Shown: one piece after another, positions 13,429-14,306 of the stretch
How the letters are laid out: each line of letters opens with the position of its first letter
How positions within the stretch are numbered: the stretch's first letter is position 1
Source: Desulfobacterales bacterium CG23_combo_of_CG06-09_8_20_14_all_51_8
Lineage (GTDB): Bacteria; Desulfobacterota; Desulfobacteria; Desulfobacterales; Desulfosalsimonadaceae
DNA length: 14,306 bases
Assembly: GCA_002772195.1 (NCBI GenBank)
Contig: PCSG01000375.1
Coordinates: 1 to 14,306, forward strand
Direction: 5' to 3'
Program-made: the position numbers and the translations under genes
The notes under the pieces: model-generated
Database searches by the model: none
Told to the model about the DNA's origin: nothing
What the model saw: only the letters and a program-made list of their open reading frames with translations

Positions 13429-14136
13429 ATGAAGGTTAACAAAATTTTATTTGTTTTTTTCATAATTTTGCCATTTATCCTGCCGGCCAGCGGATTCTGC
13501 GAGTTAAAAGCCATGAATGACGATGAACTCTTGGATGTATACGCAGCAGCTGGTTTTGCAACCTTCACCATAGAAGACAGTTCAATCACAGAGTCAGGGT
13601 ATGATGAAGCCAAGGCATGGTTCAATATCCGGGCATATACCTACACGGAAATCGATTCCCTTAAACTCGGCTATCATGATGAGTATGATTACAAGGATCC
13701 AACGCCAGGGTTTAATTGGGATGAAGACTGGGTGGATGTCCAGATCGGCAAAATTGAATCAGGTTCCGCTAATGATGATGCCGGTTTTTTAGACCCAACC
13801 GAAGACTTCTACGCGCGAGGGTTTTATTTCACAGCGGCCTTCACCGATATTGACACTCCTGCCACCAGAGAACTGAAAACTGTAAAATTCGGCTTTGATT
13901 ATGTTCAGGGCGATATTAAAGCCAACTTCCTCAGCTACAGCGGCACCATCGATGATTCCAACAACAATACACCGGAATACAACGGCCATAGACTTAACCT
14001 GGGGCCGGTGACGATAACCGCTGACCCATTAGATTTAGGACATGGAGTTGCCGGCGGCATGGAAATATCCCTGAACATTGAAAATTACGACAAAGGCTAC
14101 TGGGTGACCTTTGACAATGCCGTTGTAACCCCGTAA
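13429..14136 (+). CDS. Exported acidic protein, unknown function (DUF6160-like N-terminus)
   Basis: This 235-residue protein starts at the ATG at 13429, six bases after GGAG; an in-frame ATG at 13417 overlaps that site. Residues 1 to about 24 form a typical signal peptide (KVNK, a Phe/Ile-rich core, then PASGFCE). The mature start LKAMNDDELLDVYAAAGFATF resembles the short motif at the N-terminus of DUF6160-type exported proteins of Gram-negative bacteria (a hydrophobic residue, DDxEL, V, then AG). The rest is rich in Asp, Tyr, Thr and alternating hydrophobics with no transmembrane helix, which suggests a beta-rich secreted or surface protein. It is monocistronic, with its own promoter and terminator. 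I do not recognise a function. Confidence 0.78.
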   Translation: MKVNKILFVFFIILPFILPASGFCELKAMNDDELLDVYAAAGFATFTIEDSSITESGYDEAKAWFNIRAYTYTEIDSLKLGYHDEYDYKDPTPGFNWDEDWVDVQIGKIESGSANDDAGFLDPTEDFYARGFYFTAAFTDIDTPATRELKTVKFGFDYVQGDIKANFLSYSGTIDDSNNNTPEYNGHRLNLGPVTITADPLDLGHGVAGGMEISLNIENYDKGYWVTFDNAVVTP

Positions 14137-14163
14137 AAAAACACCACAGCGTTTTTAATACTC

Positions 14164-14201
14164 AAAAGGCCGGATGCCATTAATCGCACCGGCCTTTTTT
14201 T
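14164..14201 (+). terminator. Rho-independent terminator after the exported-protein gene
   Basis: AAAAGGCCGG (14164-14173) pairs with CCGGCCTTTT (14189-14198) around a 15-base loop, and the T run continues to 14201. It lies 28 bases after the stop codon. Confidence 0.88.
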
Positions 14202-14252
14202 ATTTTATCTGTTTTTAGCATTTTTAACCATCCAAGCAAAGGAGCGCCGATT

Positions 14253-14306
14253 ATGGACAATCAAAAACTCATCCAAATGCTCAACCGGGACCTGACCGAC
14301 GAACAC
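14253..14306 (+). CDS. Start of a probable ferritin-like/bacterioferritin-type gene
   Basis: Only the first 18 codons are present: MDNQKLIQMLNRDLTDEH. AAGGAG lies eight bases before the ATG, and the gene starts after the terminator of the previous one. The LIxxLNxDLxxEH pattern is typical of the first helix of ferritin-like and bacterioferritin proteins, where the terminal Glu-His precedes the iron-ligand region. The rest of the gene is needed to confirm it. Confidence 0.55.
   Translation, partial: MDNQKLIQMLNRDLTDEH

Noticed and set aside
1..14306. CRISPR array, tRNA, rRNA or complete insertion sequence
   Set aside because: No regularly spaced repeats, no cloverleaf or rRNA-like conserved stretches and no transposase frame were seen. 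The only mobile-element trace is the group II intron remnant.

Overview
The window looks like chromosomal DNA of a sulfate-reducing member of the Desulfobacterota, probably a relative of the Desulfobacteraceae. The evidence is the gene content: a complete DsrC with both C-terminal cysteines, a siroheme-decarboxylase-type AhbA/AhbB protein, and the end of a FlxABCD-type (Flox) electron-bifurcation module. Most genes are moderately GC-rich. The stretch from about 8.68 to 9.93 kb, and to a lesser degree the last kilobase, is clearly more AT-rich.

Layout. (1) Positions 1-3101, plus strand: the tail of an MvhD/FlxD-like subunit, an FrhB-like 4Fe-4S protein, an AsrA-like 4Fe-4S protein and an FAD/NAD(P)/[2Fe-2S] oxidoreductase, closely spaced as one operon. 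HdrA-type genes would be expected just upstream, outside the window. (2) Positions 3102-3657: an AT-rich regulatory gap with inverted repeats, then dsrC with a very strong ribosome-binding site and its own terminator. (3) Positions 3673-8678, plus strand: an AhbA-like siroheme decarboxylase, a nitrilase-superfamily amidohydrolase, an SDR oxidoreductase, an RlmI-like rRNA methyltransferase and a large LarA/DUF2088-like protein. (4) Positions 8679-10095: an AT-rich segment with hairpins, a well-formed promoter, a two-repeat lipoprotein gene, a strong terminator, and a truncated group II intron 3' end on the minus strand. (5) Positions 10096-13148, minus strand: nadK, a B12-binding-type radical SAM gene and ppiB (cyclophilin), in that transcriptional order. 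(6) Positions 13429-14201, plus strand: an exported acidic protein with its own promoter and terminator. (7) The window ends in the first 18 codons of a probable ferritin-like gene.

How the genes fit together. The Flx proteins are expected to take electrons from NAD(P)H and pass them through FlxD to a heterodisulfide-reductase-like complex. DsrC, encoded directly downstream, is a cysteine-pair carrier protein that has been proposed as a disulfide partner of such complexes. AhbA acts on siroheme, the cofactor of the sulfite reductase that DsrC serves. The first 4 kb can therefore be read as a redox and cofactor neighbourhood of sulfite reduction.

I see no CRISPR array, tRNA, rRNA or complete insertion sequence. 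The least conventional items are the group II intron remnant fused close to the ppiB end, the LarA-like protein that lacks two substrate-site residues, the CX4CX2C radical SAM enzyme, and the inverted repeats around the dsrC promoter.
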